This document shows positions 1 to 9,260 of a stretch of DNA of 64,000 nt, in pieces. Each line of letters opens with the position of its first letter. Within the stretch, counting starts at the first letter, position 1. The stretch lies in the NCBI GenBank assembly GCA_017623055.1, contig JAGAPX010000026.1:62001-126000 (forward strand), written 5' to 3'. This stretch comes from Phascolarctobacterium sp. Its GTDB lineage: Bacteria; Bacillota; Negativicutes; Acidaminococcales; Acidaminococcaceae. Under the pieces are notes generated by a model, which saw only the letters and a program-made list of their open reading frames with translations, was not told where the DNA came from and did not search any database. The translations under genes and the position numbers were made by a program.

Positions 1-79
1 CGGCATACTTGGTAAAACAGAACATGCTGATGAACTTGTGAACTTACATAAACGTGTAGAAAAGGAGATTGAGGTATAA
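1..79 (+). CDS. 3' end of an unidentified gene of the cobalamin operon (partial)
   Basis: An open frame enters from the left edge and ends in TAA at 77-79, overlapping the ATG of the next gene by one base (TAATG). Only 25 residues are visible, charged and helical-looking, ending in ...KEIEV. The one-base overlap with cbiF implies cotranscription and translational coupling, so it is probably another corrin-ring gene, but the tail is too short to name. It also contains the ribosome site (AAAGGAG, 60-66) for cbiF. Confidence 0.6.
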   Translation, partial: GILGKTEHADELVNLHKRVEKEIEV

Positions 80-864
80 TGATTTATTTTATTGGTGCTG
101 GTCCTGGCGCAGTTGACTTGATTACTGTAAAGGGCAAAGAATTGTTGGAAAAAGCTGACCTGATTATTTACGCAGGTTCTTTGGTTAATCCCGGCTTGCT
201 TGATTATGCAAAACCGGAATGTGTAATTATGGATAGTGCTTCCATGACCTTGGAAGAAGTTATTGCGGCAATGGTTCCTGCTGCTCAAGAAGGCAAGCTG
301 GTAGTTCGTCTGCATACTGGCGACCCCAGCGTGTATGGTGCTCACCGCGAACAAATCGATTTGCTACGTAGCTATAACTTAGATTTTGAAATTGTTCCGG
401 GCGTAAGCTCCTTCTGTGCGGCAGCAGCTGCTCTTGATGCAGAATACACTCTGCCCAATGTAAGTCAATCTGTAATCATCACCCGTATGGAAGGCAGAAC
501 TCCCGTTCCCTCCAAACAAAAAATTGCTGATTACGCAGCCCACAAAGCTACCATGGTTATTTTCCTCAGTAGCGGTATGCTGGACAAATTACAAAAAGAA
601 CTTATCAAAGGCGGTTACAGCGAAGGAACTCCGGCTGCAATCGTTTACAAAGCTTCTTGGCCTGATGAAAAGGTTGTACGTTGCACCGTGGGTACCATTG
701 CAACCTGCGCAGCAGAACATAATATTACCAAAACTGCTTTGATTACTGTAGGCGATTTCCTTGGCTGTGAATATGAACGTAGCGAATTGTACAATCCTAC
801 TTACACCCACATGTTCCGCCAAGCTGATCCTAGCAAGCTGGATTTGAAGCCTGAGGTTAAATAA
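79..864 (+). CDS. cbiF: Cobalt-precorrin-4 C11-methyltransferase CbiF (CobM family)
   Basis: SAM-dependent methylation of C11 of the corrin ring in the anaerobic cobalamin route. The 261-residue length is usual for the family. The N-terminal glycine-rich loop (IGAGPGAVDLIT, residues 5-16) is the tetrapyrrole methylase signature, and a second family block (HTGDPSVYGAHREQ) lies near residue 80. First complete gene of the cluster; it starts inside the stop codon of the preceding gene and is followed after one base by cbiG. It is assigned to the anaerobic branch because cbiG, cbiET and cbiC sit in the same operon. Confidence 0.93.
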   Translation: MIYFIGAGPGAVDLITVKGKELLEKADLIIYAGSLVNPGLLDYAKPECVIMDSASMTLEEVIAAMVPAAQEGKLVVRLHTGDPSVYGAHREQIDLLRSYNLDFEIVPGVSSFCAAAAALDAEYTLPNVSQSVIITRMEGRTPVPSKQKIADYAAHKATMVIFLSSGMLDKLQKELIKGGYSEGTPAAIVYKASWPDEKVVRCTVGTIATCAAEHNITKTALITVGDFLGCEYERSELYNPTYTHMFRQADPSKLDLKPEVK

Positions 865-865
865 A

Positions 866-1936
866 ATGCGTGCCGCAGTTTATTCCTTTTCCCTGCGTGG
901 AGCAGAGTTAAGTAAAAAGGTTGGTGCCCTTTTGGAAAGCCTTGGCTACGCAACTAGAGTAGAGGCTTTACCAAAATATGCAGAAGAAGCTAAGCTGCCA
1001 GCTATGGCTGGTAACCACTATCAAGTTACGGAGAAAGCGTTCAAAGATTGCCAAGCAGTTGTGTATGTTGGTTCCGTGGGAATTGCAGTGCGCTCCATTG
1101 CACCTTATATAAAAAGTAAGTTGATTGATCCTGCTGTGATTTCCATAGATGAACGTGGCAACTTTGTAATTCCTTTGGTGTCCGGTCATATTGGCGGAGC
1201 TAATGAACTGGCACGAGTACTAGCTGCACACATTGGCGGTCAAGCCTGCGTGACTACTGCTACCGATGTCAACGGACTTTTCGCCGTAGACGAATGGGCT
1301 GCCCGAAACAGAATGGTAATCTGCTCTTTGAATGCGGCGAAGGATTTTGCAGGAGCCCTTGTTCACAACGATGTTGTTGGCGTGTACAGTGACTTCCCAG
1401 TTTTAGAACCCTTGCCCCGAAATATGGAGCTTACTTCTGAATTTGGTAAGTACCCTGTGGGAATGGCAGTAACCTTGGATAAAAGCGCCAAACCTTTTAC
1501 GACAACTGTCTTGCTTTTGCCGAAGATTGTTCATCTTGGCATTGGCTGTCGCAGAAATACACCTATGGAAAATATAGAAGCCTTGGTGCTTGCGGAACTG
1601 GAACGCCTTAAAATTGACAAGCGTTCTGTCGTTAGCATTGCTTCTGTCGATTTGAAAAAAGACGAGCAAGGTTTGCTAGCCTTTGCTGAAAAGTATAAAT
1701 GGCTTACTAAATTTTACAGTACAGAAGAATTAAGCAAAGTTGAAGGTGATTTTACATCTTCTGATTTTGTGGCGAACGTTGTGGGCGTAAGCAATGTGTG
1801 TGAGCGCAGTGCAGTATTGGCGAGCGGTGGTAGTAAGCTGTTGTTACGCAAAACTTCCCTCAACGGGGTGACCCTTGCCATTGCTATTGAAGATATTACT
1901 TTAGACTTAAATAAAACCGGATTAAAAATTGAGTAA
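866..1936 (+). CDS. cbiG: Cobalt-precorrin-5A hydrolase CbiG
   Basis: Opens the delta-lactone of cobalt-precorrin-5A, releasing acetaldehyde; CbiG is diagnostic of the oxygen-independent B12 pathway. 356 residues in the usual three parts: N-terminal domain (about 1-85), middle domain with the conserved SGHIGGANELA block (about residue 105), and C-terminal domain beginning near GIGCRRNTP (about residue 226). Placed one base after the cbiF stop, so translation is probably coupled. The C-terminal block GSKLLLRKTSLNGVTLAIA is also family-typical. Confidence 0.93.
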   Translation: MRAAVYSFSLRGAELSKKVGALLESLGYATRVEALPKYAEEAKLPAMAGNHYQVTEKAFKDCQAVVYVGSVGIAVRSIAPYIKSKLIDPAVISIDERGNFVIPLVSGHIGGANELARVLAAHIGGQACVTTATDVNGLFAVDEWAARNRMVICSLNAAKDFAGALVHNDVVGVYSDFPVLEPLPRNMELTSEFGKYPVGMAVTLDKSAKPFTTTVLLLPKIVHLGIGCRRNTPMENIEALVLAELERLKIDKRSVVSIASVDLKKDEQGLLAFAEKYKWLTKFYSTEELSKVEGDFTSSDFVANVVGVSNVCERSAVLASGGSKLLLRKTSLNGVTLAIAIEDITLDLNKTGLKIE

Positions 1937-1951
1937 GGATGGTGCCTTAAT

Positions 1952-2683
1952 ATGGCTAAAATTTTTGTTGTGGGTCTTGGACCCGGCGGCGTGGAGCAAA
2001 TGACTAAACGCGCCATTGATGCCTTGAACTCCTGTGATGTAATTGCAGGTTACCACGTATATGTAAATTTAATTAAAGAAGATTTTGCTGATAAAAAATT
2101 TCTTTCTACCGGTATGCGTAAGGAAGTTGACCGTTGCAAGCTGACTTTGGAAGAAGCATTGAAAGGTCAAACCGTTGCTATGATTTCCAGTGGTGATGCT
2201 GGCGTTTACGGCATGGCAGGCATTATGTACCAAGTTGCTGCTGACCATCCGGAAGTAGAAATTGAAGTTGTTCCCGGAATTACAGCTGCCTGCTCCGGCG
2301 CAGCAGTTCTTGGCGCTCCGCTTATCAGTGACTTCTGCCTAATTTCCCTCAGCGATTTGCTTACTCCGTGGGAAAAAATCGAAAAACGTTTGGACTGCGC
2401 TTCTCAAGCAGATTTTTGCATTTGCCTTTATAATCCGTCCAGTATTAAGCGCCACGATTATTTACAGCGTGCTTGCGACATTATGCTTAAAAACCAACGA
2501 GGTGATGTGCCTGCCGGTATTGTGCGTAACATTGGTCGCGAAGGTGAAGCTTACGAAATTACTACTCTTCAAGAGTTGCGTGATATGAAGGTTGATATGT
2601 TCTCTACCGTAATTATCGGTAACAGTCAAACTCAAGTAATTAACGGTAAGCTGGTAACTCCTCGCGGTTACAGATTGGCATGA
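1952..2683 (+). CDS. cbiH: Cobalt-precorrin-3 C17-methyltransferase CbiH (CobJ family)
   Basis: Methylates C17 with ring contraction in the anaerobic pathway. 243 residues, the normal single-domain size. Diagnostic blocks: VVGLGPGGVEQMT at the N terminus, SSGDAGVYGMAG near residue 80, and the PGITAACSGAAVLGAPL segment followed by DFCLISLSDLLTPW that separates CobJ/CbiH from the other tetrapyrrole methylases. ATG follows an AAGGATGG ribosome site. The 3' end overlaps cbiJ by 4 bases (ATGA). Confidence 0.94.
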   Translation: MAKIFVVGLGPGGVEQMTKRAIDALNSCDVIAGYHVYVNLIKEDFADKKFLSTGMRKEVDRCKLTLEEALKGQTVAMISSGDAGVYGMAGIMYQVAADHPEVEIEVVPGITAACSGAAVLGAPLISDFCLISLSDLLTPWEKIEKRLDCASQADFCICLYNPSSIKRHDYLQRACDIMLKNQRGDVPAGIVRNIGREGEAYEITTLQELRDMKVDMFSTVIIGNSQTQVINGKLVTPRGYRLA

Positions 2684-3438
2684 AGCCTGTAATTTGGCTG
2701 ATAGGTGGTACCAGCGAAGGACGTGCCTTGATTAAGGCGTTGGCAAATTTTAATGTAGAACTTTTTGTTTCTGTAGCTACGGATTACGGAGCAGAGCTTA
2801 TCGAAAAGCAGGATAACCTTACGATTTTGGCAGAACGTATGGATTTGGAAAAGATGCAAGCATTTTTACTGGAACATAAACCTGCCTGCGTTATTGATGC
2901 TACCCATCCTTATGCAACTATCGTTACTGCTACAGTGCAGAAGGCTTGTGCTTTGGAAAGCACCAAATACCTTCGTTTGTTAAGACCTGTGGGTGAAGCA
3001 GGGGACTACATAATCACCAAAGATTTTTCCGAAGCGGTGGAATTGCTTAATAATTTGGAAGGCAATATTTTTTTGACGACGGGTAGCAAAAATTTAAAAG
3101 ACTTTACTGGCGTAGAAAACTACAAAGAGCGTATCGCCCTTAGAGTTCTGCCTATGGAAAGCTCCTTACAAAGTGCTTTGGAGCTTGGCTACAAGCCTGC
3201 CAACATTGTGTGTATGCAAGGTCCTTTTTCTAAAGAACTGAATGTTGCCACACTAAAAAAATTTAACAGTAAATTTATGGTGACAAAGGATTCCGGCGAA
3301 ATGGGTGGCTTTTTAGAAAAAGTTGCTGCTGCTCAAGAGGCTGGGGCAAAATTGATTGTCATTGGTCGCATCACGGAAGAACAGGGCGAAAGCTACGAAG
3401 AAATTTTGAAATATCTGCGTGATAATTTTGCAGATTAA
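2680..3438 (+). CDS. cbiJ: Cobalt-precorrin-6A reductase CbiJ (CobK family)
   Basis: NAD(P)H-dependent reduction of the macrocycle at the precorrin-6A stage. 252 residues with the N-terminal Rossmann-like IGGTSEGRAL motif and the family block DATHPYA near residue 73. Its ATG overlaps the cbiH stop by 4 bases. The gene ends 54 bases before cbiET, the widest gap in this part of the operon; that gap holds no hairpin that I can see. Confidence 0.9.
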   Translation: MKPVIWLIGGTSEGRALIKALANFNVELFVSVATDYGAELIEKQDNLTILAERMDLEKMQAFLLEHKPACVIDATHPYATIVTATVQKACALESTKYLRLLRPVGEAGDYIITKDFSEAVELLNNLEGNIFLTTGSKNLKDFTGVENYKERIALRVLPMESSLQSALELGYKPANIVCMQGPFSKELNVATLKKFNSKFMVTKDSGEMGGFLEKVAAAQEAGAKLIVIGRITEEQGESYEEILKYLRDNFAD

Positions 3439-3492
3439 ATATGAGACATATATTAATGAAGAAAAGTGTATGAAGAATAAAGGAGCAAGGCT

Positions 3493-4704
3493 ATGCTGCA
3501 AGTAAACATTGTGGGCATCGGTCCGGGAAATCCGGAATTGTTGACTGCTGCTGCCCGTCAAGTAATAGAAAAAAGTAATATTTTGATTGGCGATAAGCGA
3601 ATGTTAGCGGCTTTTGCTGATGAAAATAAAATCATCCATCCAACTATTAAGGTTGCAGAAATTGTAGAAGCAATTCAAAAAGCAGATGCTATGGACGAGG
3701 TTGCAGTACTTGTTTCCGGTGATGTGGGTTTTTTCAGTTTGGCAAAAACCATTAGTGGAAAGCTTCCAGAATGTAACTGCACTCGTTACTGTGGCATCAG
3801 TAGCTTGGTATATTTTGCTTCTAAGCTGGAAATGTCATGGGACGATGCGAAGATTGTAAGTATGCACGGACGTGAGCAAAAGCTTGTAGCAGCAGTTGCT
3901 CAGAATGAAAAGGTTTTTTCTTTGACGGGAGGAGACAATTCTCCCCAAGTGCTGTGCCAGAAATTGTGTGACCACGGTTTAGGTGATGTAAAAGTTTATG
4001 TGGGAGAGAACCTTTCTTATGCGGAAGAAAAAATTACCTGCGCTACTGCGGAAGAAATTAGTAAGCTGGAATTTCCTTCTCTTTCCGTAATGATGATTAT
4101 TAATGAAAAGGCAAGTGCTTTTGAATATGCGGTGCACGGTTTATCAGACGAGCTCTTTATGCGTAGCAAAGTTCCTATGACTAAGCAGGAAGTGCGTAGC
4201 GTCTCCATATCTAAATTGCAACCCAAGGCAACGGATTTAATTTACGACATTGGTGCGGGAACAGGCTCCTGTTCCATTGAACTTGCTTTGTTAGCCAGAA
4301 AAGGTAAGGTGTACGCTTTCGAGCGTAATCCTGTTGCCGTAGAGCTGCTTGGTAAAAATAAGGAGATTTTCGCTGTAACCAATTTAGAAGTAATTGCAGG
4401 GGAAGCTTTAGAAAATATTAAGAATATGCCTGCGCCCGATTGTGTTTTCGTGGGTGGCAGTGGCGGTGACCTGTGTGAGATGCTGGATATTATTTACAGT
4501 AAGAACAGTGCTTGTCGCATAGTGATTAACGCTATTACCATTGAAACTTTGGCGGAGGTTGCTGCCTACTACAACGCTCGCAAAGATTACGAATTAGAAG
4601 TAGTAAATGTATTTGCGGCACGTAGTAAAAAATTAGGAAACTACAATCTTATGATGGCGCAAAATCCTGTGTATGTAATGACCGCTTTAAAAAAGGAAGA
4701 TTAA
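3493..4704 (+). CDS. cbiET: CbiET fusion: precorrin-7 C5-methyltransferase plus precorrin-6B C15-methyltransferase/decarboxylase
   Basis: Two activities on one 403-residue chain: CbiE-like tetrapyrrole methylase (about 1-190, with GIGPGNPELLTAAA at residues 6-19) and CbiT-like class I SAM methyltransferase (about 205-395, motif I YDIGAGTGSCSIELA). Together they methylate C5 and C15 and decarboxylate the C12 acetate. CobL-type fusions are well known. Start ATG chosen because AAAGGAGCAAGG precedes it. Ends two bases before cbiA. Confidence 0.93.
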   Translation: MLQVNIVGIGPGNPELLTAAARQVIEKSNILIGDKRMLAAFADENKIIHPTIKVAEIVEAIQKADAMDEVAVLVSGDVGFFSLAKTISGKLPECNCTRYCGISSLVYFASKLEMSWDDAKIVSMHGREQKLVAAVAQNEKVFSLTGGDNSPQVLCQKLCDHGLGDVKVYVGENLSYAEEKITCATAEEISKLEFPSLSVMMIINEKASAFEYAVHGLSDELFMRSKVPMTKQEVRSVSISKLQPKATDLIYDIGAGTGSCSIELALLARKGKVYAFERNPVAVELLGKNKEIFAVTNLEVIAGEALENIKNMPAPDCVFVGGSGGDLCEMLDIIYSKNSACRIVINAITIETLAEVAAYYNARKDYELEVVNVFAARSKKLGNYNLMMAQNPVYVMTALKKED

Positions 4705-4705
4705 C

Positions 4706-6067
4706 ATGGCTGAAATGAAGATGCCTCGCTTTATGATTAGCGCAACTGGAAGTGGTTGCGGTAAAACAACAATTACCTGCGGAATTTTAAAAGCCTTGAT
4801 GAACAGAGGCTTGAAGGTTGCTGCCTTTAAATCCGGACCTGATTATATTGACCCAATGTTTCACTCTAAAGTTATAGGGGCAAAGTCCCGTAATCTTGAC
4901 GTGTTTATGCTTGGTAAGGAAACAGTAAAATATTTGGCGACGAAGAACGCTTGTGATGTAGATGTTTCCGTTTTTGAAGGAGCTATGGGTTTTTATGACG
5001 GTATGGGTAAAACAGCAGAGGCAAGCGCTTATGATTTGGCTTGTACCTGTGACGTTCCTGTTATCTTGATTGTCAATGGTAAGGGAGCTGCCCTATCCAT
5101 AGCAGCACAGATAAAAGGCTTTAAGGAATTTCGTCAGGATAGTCATATAGTGGGTGCCATCTTAAATAATGTTAATCCCATGAGCTATGCTTATTATAAG
5201 GACGTAATTGAAAAAGAAAGTGGAGTAAAACTTTTAGGCTACTTCCCCGTACTGCAAGGTTGCAATTTTGAAAGCCGACATCTTGGTTTGATAACTGCTG
5301 AAGAAATTGGTGACCTGCAAACCATTGTGGATAAACTTGCTCTACAAGCAGAAAAGTCTCTTGATTTAGATGGACTTTTAGAAATTGGGACGAAGGCTTC
5401 TGATTTAGAGTACATTCCTCAAAAAATAGAACCTCTTGGCAAAGTAAGGCTTGCCATTGCGCAGGATAAAGCTTTTTGCTTCTACTATCAAGATGCTTTG
5501 GACCTGCTCACGGAATTGGGAGCGGAGCTTGTACCATTTAGTCCTCTTGTTGATAAGCACTTACCTCAATGTGACGGACTTGTTCTTGGTGGCGGTTATC
5601 CTGAGTTGTACGCCAAGGAACTTACTGAAAACGTAATACTGCTTTCTGAAATTAAAGGGTCTTTGCAAAATGGCTTACCCTGTTTTGCTGAATGTGGTGG
5701 CTTTATGTATTTACTGGAGCGTTATGTTGAGGAAGGTACTGTTTATAAATGGGTAGGAGCAATTCAAGGTGAAACTGCTATGACCCAAAAGCTTACTCGC
5801 TTTGGTTACGTGAAGCTTACGTCGCAGGAGGACAATGTTCTGTGCAAAGCAGGGGAGCAGATTAACGGACACGAGTTCCATTATTCGGATAGCAGTAATA
5901 ATGGTACAGGCTTTTTGGCGCAGAAGGCTTCCGGTAAGGGTGAGTGGAGTTGCGCTAATGTGAGCGACACATTGTATGCAGGCTACCCCCATATTCATTT
6001 GTGGGGCAATGTAGATTTTGCCCGTAATTTTATTAAGGCTTGCATAGCTTACGCTACTAAAAAATAG
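4706..6067 (+). CDS. cbiA: Cobyrinate a,c-diamide synthase CbiA
   Basis: ATP- and glutamine-dependent amidation of the a and c side chains. 453 residues: N-terminal P-loop ATPase-like domain with ATGSGCGKTT near residue 13, and C-terminal class I glutamine amidotransferase domain with the nucleophile Cys in CFAECGGFMYL and the catalytic His in YPHIHLWGN near the end. Begins two bases after cbiET, AAAGGAAG ribosome site. The CbiA versus CobB name follows the anaerobic context. Confidence 0.93.
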   Translation: MAEMKMPRFMISATGSGCGKTTITCGILKALMNRGLKVAAFKSGPDYIDPMFHSKVIGAKSRNLDVFMLGKETVKYLATKNACDVDVSVFEGAMGFYDGMGKTAEASAYDLACTCDVPVILIVNGKGAALSIAAQIKGFKEFRQDSHIVGAILNNVNPMSYAYYKDVIEKESGVKLLGYFPVLQGCNFESRHLGLITAEEIGDLQTIVDKLALQAEKSLDLDGLLEIGTKASDLEYIPQKIEPLGKVRLAIAQDKAFCFYYQDALDLLTELGAELVPFSPLVDKHLPQCDGLVLGGGYPELYAKELTENVILLSEIKGSLQNGLPCFAECGGFMYLLERYVEEGTVYKWVGAIQGETAMTQKLTRFGYVKLTSQEDNVLCKAGEQINGHEFHYSDSSNNGTGFLAQKASGKGEWSCANVSDTLYAGYPHIHLWGNVDFARNFIKACIAYATKK

Positions 6068-6087
6068 ATTTGTTTTAGGTGATACTT

Positions 6088-7056
6088 ATGACGACCTTGA
6101 TTGCCATTGTGGCAGGCTTCATTTTAGATTTAATATTTGGTGACCCTCATAGCTTGCCCCATCCCATTTGCCTTATTGGTAATTTTATTAGCTTTTTGGA
6201 ACGTAGCCTGCGGAAAATTTTTGGCTTTAGTAATAATGGCTTGCTTTTTGGCGGCGGAGTACTGGTGCTTATAGTAATCAGTACTTGCTTTGTGCTTCCT
6301 TACGCTCTGCTTTATTTGGCAGGAATGGTTAATCCGTGGCTTGCTTTTGCTTTGGAAACTTTGATGTTCTACCAAATTTTCGCTACCAAATGCTTACGGG
6401 ACGAAAGCATGAAGGTATATTACGCTTTGCAAAAGGGCGATTTAGATGAAGCTCGTTTGATGCTGTCTTGGATAGTTGGTCGTGATACGAAAAATCTTTC
6501 TGAAGCTGAGGTTACTAAGGGTGCGGTGGAAACCATTGCGGAAAATACTGCTGATGGGATTATTGCTCCGATGTTTTATATGTTCCTTGGTGGTGCGCCG
6601 TTAGCATTTTTGTATAAGGGTATCAACACAATGGATTCCATGGTTGGGTATAAAAATGAGAAGTATCTATATTTTGGACGTTGCGCTGCCAAATTAGACG
6701 ATGTGGCAAATTTTATTCCTGCACGCATTACAGGCTTGTTAATGATCGGGGCAGCCTACTTCTTAAATTTAGATGTTCAAGGTGCGTGGAAAACTTTTTG
6801 GCGAGATAGGTATAACCATTTAAGTCCCAATTCTGCTATGACGGAATCAGTTGCTGCTGGTGCATTGAACATTCAGCTTGGCGGTGGACATTTCTATTTT
6901 GGCAAGTGGGTTCATAAGGATACCATTGGTGATGATATTCGACCAGTGAAAGCGGAGGATATTGTTGCTACTAATAATTTGCTGTATATGACGGCGGTAC
7001 TTAGTTTAATTTTGTTTACGTTGATTTATTTATTAAGAATTTTTCTGAACGTTTAA
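6088..7056 (+). CDS. cbiB: Adenosylcobinamide-phosphate synthase CbiB (integral membrane)
   Basis: Attaches the aminopropanol (phosphate) linker to adenosylcobyric acid. 322 residues from the ATG at 6088 (preferred over GTG at 6079 because TAGGTG then lies at proper distance). Several hydrophobic segments; family blocks include LDLIFGDPHSLPHPI near residue 13, VGRDTKNLSEAEVTKGAVET, and AENTADGIIAPMFY. Immediately upstream of cobD, which supplies its linker substrate. Confidence 0.93.
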   Translation: MTTLIAIVAGFILDLIFGDPHSLPHPICLIGNFISFLERSLRKIFGFSNNGLLFGGGVLVLIVISTCFVLPYALLYLAGMVNPWLAFALETLMFYQIFATKCLRDESMKVYYALQKGDLDEARLMLSWIVGRDTKNLSEAEVTKGAVETIAENTADGIIAPMFYMFLGGAPLAFLYKGINTMDSMVGYKNEKYLYFGRCAAKLDDVANFIPARITGLLMIGAAYFLNLDVQGAWKTFWRDRYNHLSPNSAMTESVAAGALNIQLGGGHFYFGKWVHKDTIGDDIRPVKAEDIVATNNLLYMTAVLSLILFTLIYLLRIFLNV

Positions 7057-7071
7057 TAAAGGGTGAAAGAT

Positions 7072-8160
7072 ATGTACAAGTATGAACATGGTGGAGATGT
7101 TTATAGCAGTAAAGCTACAGCCGATGGAAAGCCGTATATAGATTTTTCTGCTAACATCAATCCTTTGGGATTACCTCTTGGTATAAAAGAAGCAGTGAAG
7201 TCTGCACTAAAAGATTGTGTGAATTATCCTGATCCATTTTGCCGAGAGTTGCGTGCTGCTACGGCAAATTATTTGCAGGTTGCAGAAGAAAATATTTTCT
7301 TTGGCAATGGTGCGGCAGATGTGCTTTTTCGTTTGGCGTTGGCATTGAAGCCTAAGAAGGCTTTACTTTTGGCTCCTACATTTGCCGATTACGAAAAGGC
7401 TTTACGTTCTGTGGACTGCAAAATCAATTATTATGACCTGCACCCGCAAAGAGATTTTAAGATTGGGAAGAGTATTTTGCGCGCCATCACTTCCACTACG
7501 GATATTGTTGTCATTTGCAATCCCAACAATCCAACAGGACAGCTTACAGATAGAGAGCTTCTGTTAAAAATTCTTAATAAATGTGTCGAAGTAAATGCAA
7601 AGCTTTTGATTGACGAATGCTTTATGGATTTCGTAGATGATGATAAGGCTTTCAGTATGCGTGATTTGCTGGAACAATATCCAAATCTTATTATTCTCAA
7701 GGCATTTACTAAAACTTTTGCCATGCCTGGTATTCGTTTAGGCTATTGTCTAAGCGGTAACCAAAAGCTTCACGAAAAATTATATCAGTGCGGTCAAGAC
7801 TGGAGCGTTTCCTGTTTGGCACAGGAGGCTGGCAAGGCAGCGTTGCAGGAGCAGTATTATTTGCGTGCATCTTTTACGCTCGTTAAGGAAGAAAGACAAT
7901 ATCTGAGCAATCAACTGCGTAATCTAGGTGCAGAGGTTTATGGGTCAGAAGCAAATTATATTTTCTTCAAGATGGAGCGAGTAAAAAATTTAGATGTTTT
8001 ATTACGGGAGCAGGGATATTTGATTCGTTCCTGTGCCAATTATCATAATTTGAATGAAGACTATTATCGCATTGCGGTTAAGACAAGGGTTTTAAACCGC
8101 GGTTTGATTAAAGCAATTAAGGAAGTAAAGAAAAATGCGCTCTTTGCTGGTAATTATTGA
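7072..8160 (+). CDS. cobD: L-threonine-O-3-phosphate decarboxylase CobD (PLP enzyme)
   Basis: Makes (R)-1-amino-2-propanol O-2-phosphate, the linker used by CbiB. Fold type I aminotransferase-like protein of 362 residues; visible blocks are the N-terminal HGG (residues 4-6), FSANINPLG, CNPNNPTGQL and the PLP-lysine region AFTKTFAMPGIRLGY. ATG at 7072 was chosen over GTG at 7063 since AAAGGG sits 8 bases upstream of the ATG. The last 26 bases overlap the next gene in another frame, an overlap long enough to suggest coupling. Confidence 0.9.
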   Translation: MYKYEHGGDVYSSKATADGKPYIDFSANINPLGLPLGIKEAVKSALKDCVNYPDPFCRELRAATANYLQVAEENIFFGNGAADVLFRLALALKPKKALLLAPTFADYEKALRSVDCKINYYDLHPQRDFKIGKSILRAITSTTDIVVICNPNNPTGQLTDRELLLKILNKCVEVNAKLLIDECFMDFVDDDKAFSMRDLLEQYPNLIILKAFTKTFAMPGIRLGYCLSGNQKLHEKLYQCGQDWSVSCLAQEAGKAALQEQYYLRASFTLVKEERQYLSNQLRNLGAEVYGSEANYIFFKMERVKNLDVLLREQGYLIRSCANYHNLNEDYYRIAVKTRVLNRGLIKAIKEVKKNALFAGNY

Positions 8161-9259
8161 TGGCTTGGGAGACGATTCCTTTGCGGCGTGGCAGGGGAGA
8201 ACGCCTTTTGAGAAAGCCAGACATAAAAATATGGACGCACTTATTGCCAAAGGCTGCTTGCAGGAAATAAGCATTTGCGAAAATGACATAGTACCTGAAA
8301 GTTGTAGCTGTATTTTGCGGTTGTTAGGAGTTGCGAAGGAAGATATGCCCCAGAACAGGGCTTATCTTGAACTTCTTGCCAATGGACGTGACGTTTCGGA
8401 ATATGAAATGGTTTTGCGTTGTAATCTTGTAGCAGTGGACGAAGCTGGATATTTGGCAGGGTTTAACGGAATGGGTTTAACCGTAGTGCAAATGGAAGAA
8501 GCGTCTAAAATTTGCAATGATATTTTGAAGGAGATAGAGTTCATTCATCTGTCGGAGTACCGCAACCTGCTGATTATGAGCAAGGAAGCCAAGGTACTGA
8601 ACTGCAAAATAAAACCTCCACACGAAAGCGTAGGGGAGCATTTGGAAGAACTTCTTGCTGATTTAAAGAGCAGTTCTTTAGCTGTAAAGTATTTTTTGCA
8701 AAAAGCAGAGGAGCGTCTGAAAAAATTTACTCACGAAGGATTGCACTATGCTCTTTATCCGTGGGGTGCTTCTCAAAGGCAAACGTTGCCCAGCTTTTAC
8801 AACCTACATAAACTTAGGGGGGCTGTTGTCTGTAAGGCAGAGATTGCCCGTGGTATAGGCAAAGCCTTGGGCATGGAAGTGCGTATTCCCCATGGGGCAA
8901 CAGGTGATGTAGATACAGACCTTCGCTCTAAGGCTAAAGCAACTGTAGAATTATTACAGCAGTACGATTTTGTAGTAACCCATTTTAATGGTACGGACGA
9001 GGCAGCTCACCGCTATGATGCTTTAGAAAAGGTTGCTTTCATTGAGCGTATTGATAAGGAATTTTTAGGTACTGTGCTGGATGCGGTGCGGGAGCCTTTG
9101 AAAATAGTAATTTGTGGCGACCACGTAACTAGCTCTGTGACAGGTAAGCACGATAGGGGAGCTGGTCCCGTGATTAGCGCTTTTTCTGACGGACGAGGCA
9201 CGGTTAAATTAGAAAATTATCGAGATATTATAAAATTTTTAATGAAAGAGTGTGATTAG
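8135..9259 (+). CDS. ApgM-family (alkaline phosphatase superfamily) phosphomutase/phosphotransferase-like protein in the B12 operon
   Basis: 374 residues resembling archaeal-type cofactor-independent phosphoglycerate mutases and the ApgM-like proteins once proposed as homoserine kinases. Metal-site blocks typical of the superfamily are visible: IDGLGDD (residues 8-14), the GRTPFEKA segment near the phospho-acceptor position, [10 protein letters not shown], and [19 protein letters not shown] near the C terminus. It overlaps cobD by 26 bases and is followed by cbiP, so a B12 role is inferred: alpha-ribazole-phosphate phosphatase replacement, or supply of threonine phosphate to CobD. A glycolytic mutase is less likely here. 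Confidence 0.75.
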   Translation: MRSLLVIIDGLGDDSFAAWQGRTPFEKARHKNMDALIAKGCLQEISICENDIVPESCSCILRLLGVAKEDMPQNRAYLELLANGRDVSEYEMVLRCNLVAVDEAGYLAGFNGMGLTVVQMEEASKICNDILKEIEFIHLSEYRNLLIMSKEAKVLNCKIKPPHESVGEHLEELLADLKSSSLAVKYFLQKAEERLKKFTHEGLHYALYPWGASQRQTLPSFYNLHKLRGAVVCKAEIARGIGKALGMEVRIPHGATGDVDTDLRSKAKATVELLQQYDFVVTHFNGTDEAAHRYDALEKVAFIERIDKEFLGTVLDAVREPLKIVICGDHVTSSVTGKHDRGAGPVISAFSDGRGTVKLENYRDIIKFLMKECD

Positions 9260-9260
9260 T

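Noticed and set aside
1-79. Cobalamin riboswitch upstream of cbiF
   Set aside because: The visible upstream bases are coding; a riboswitch could only lie outside the window.
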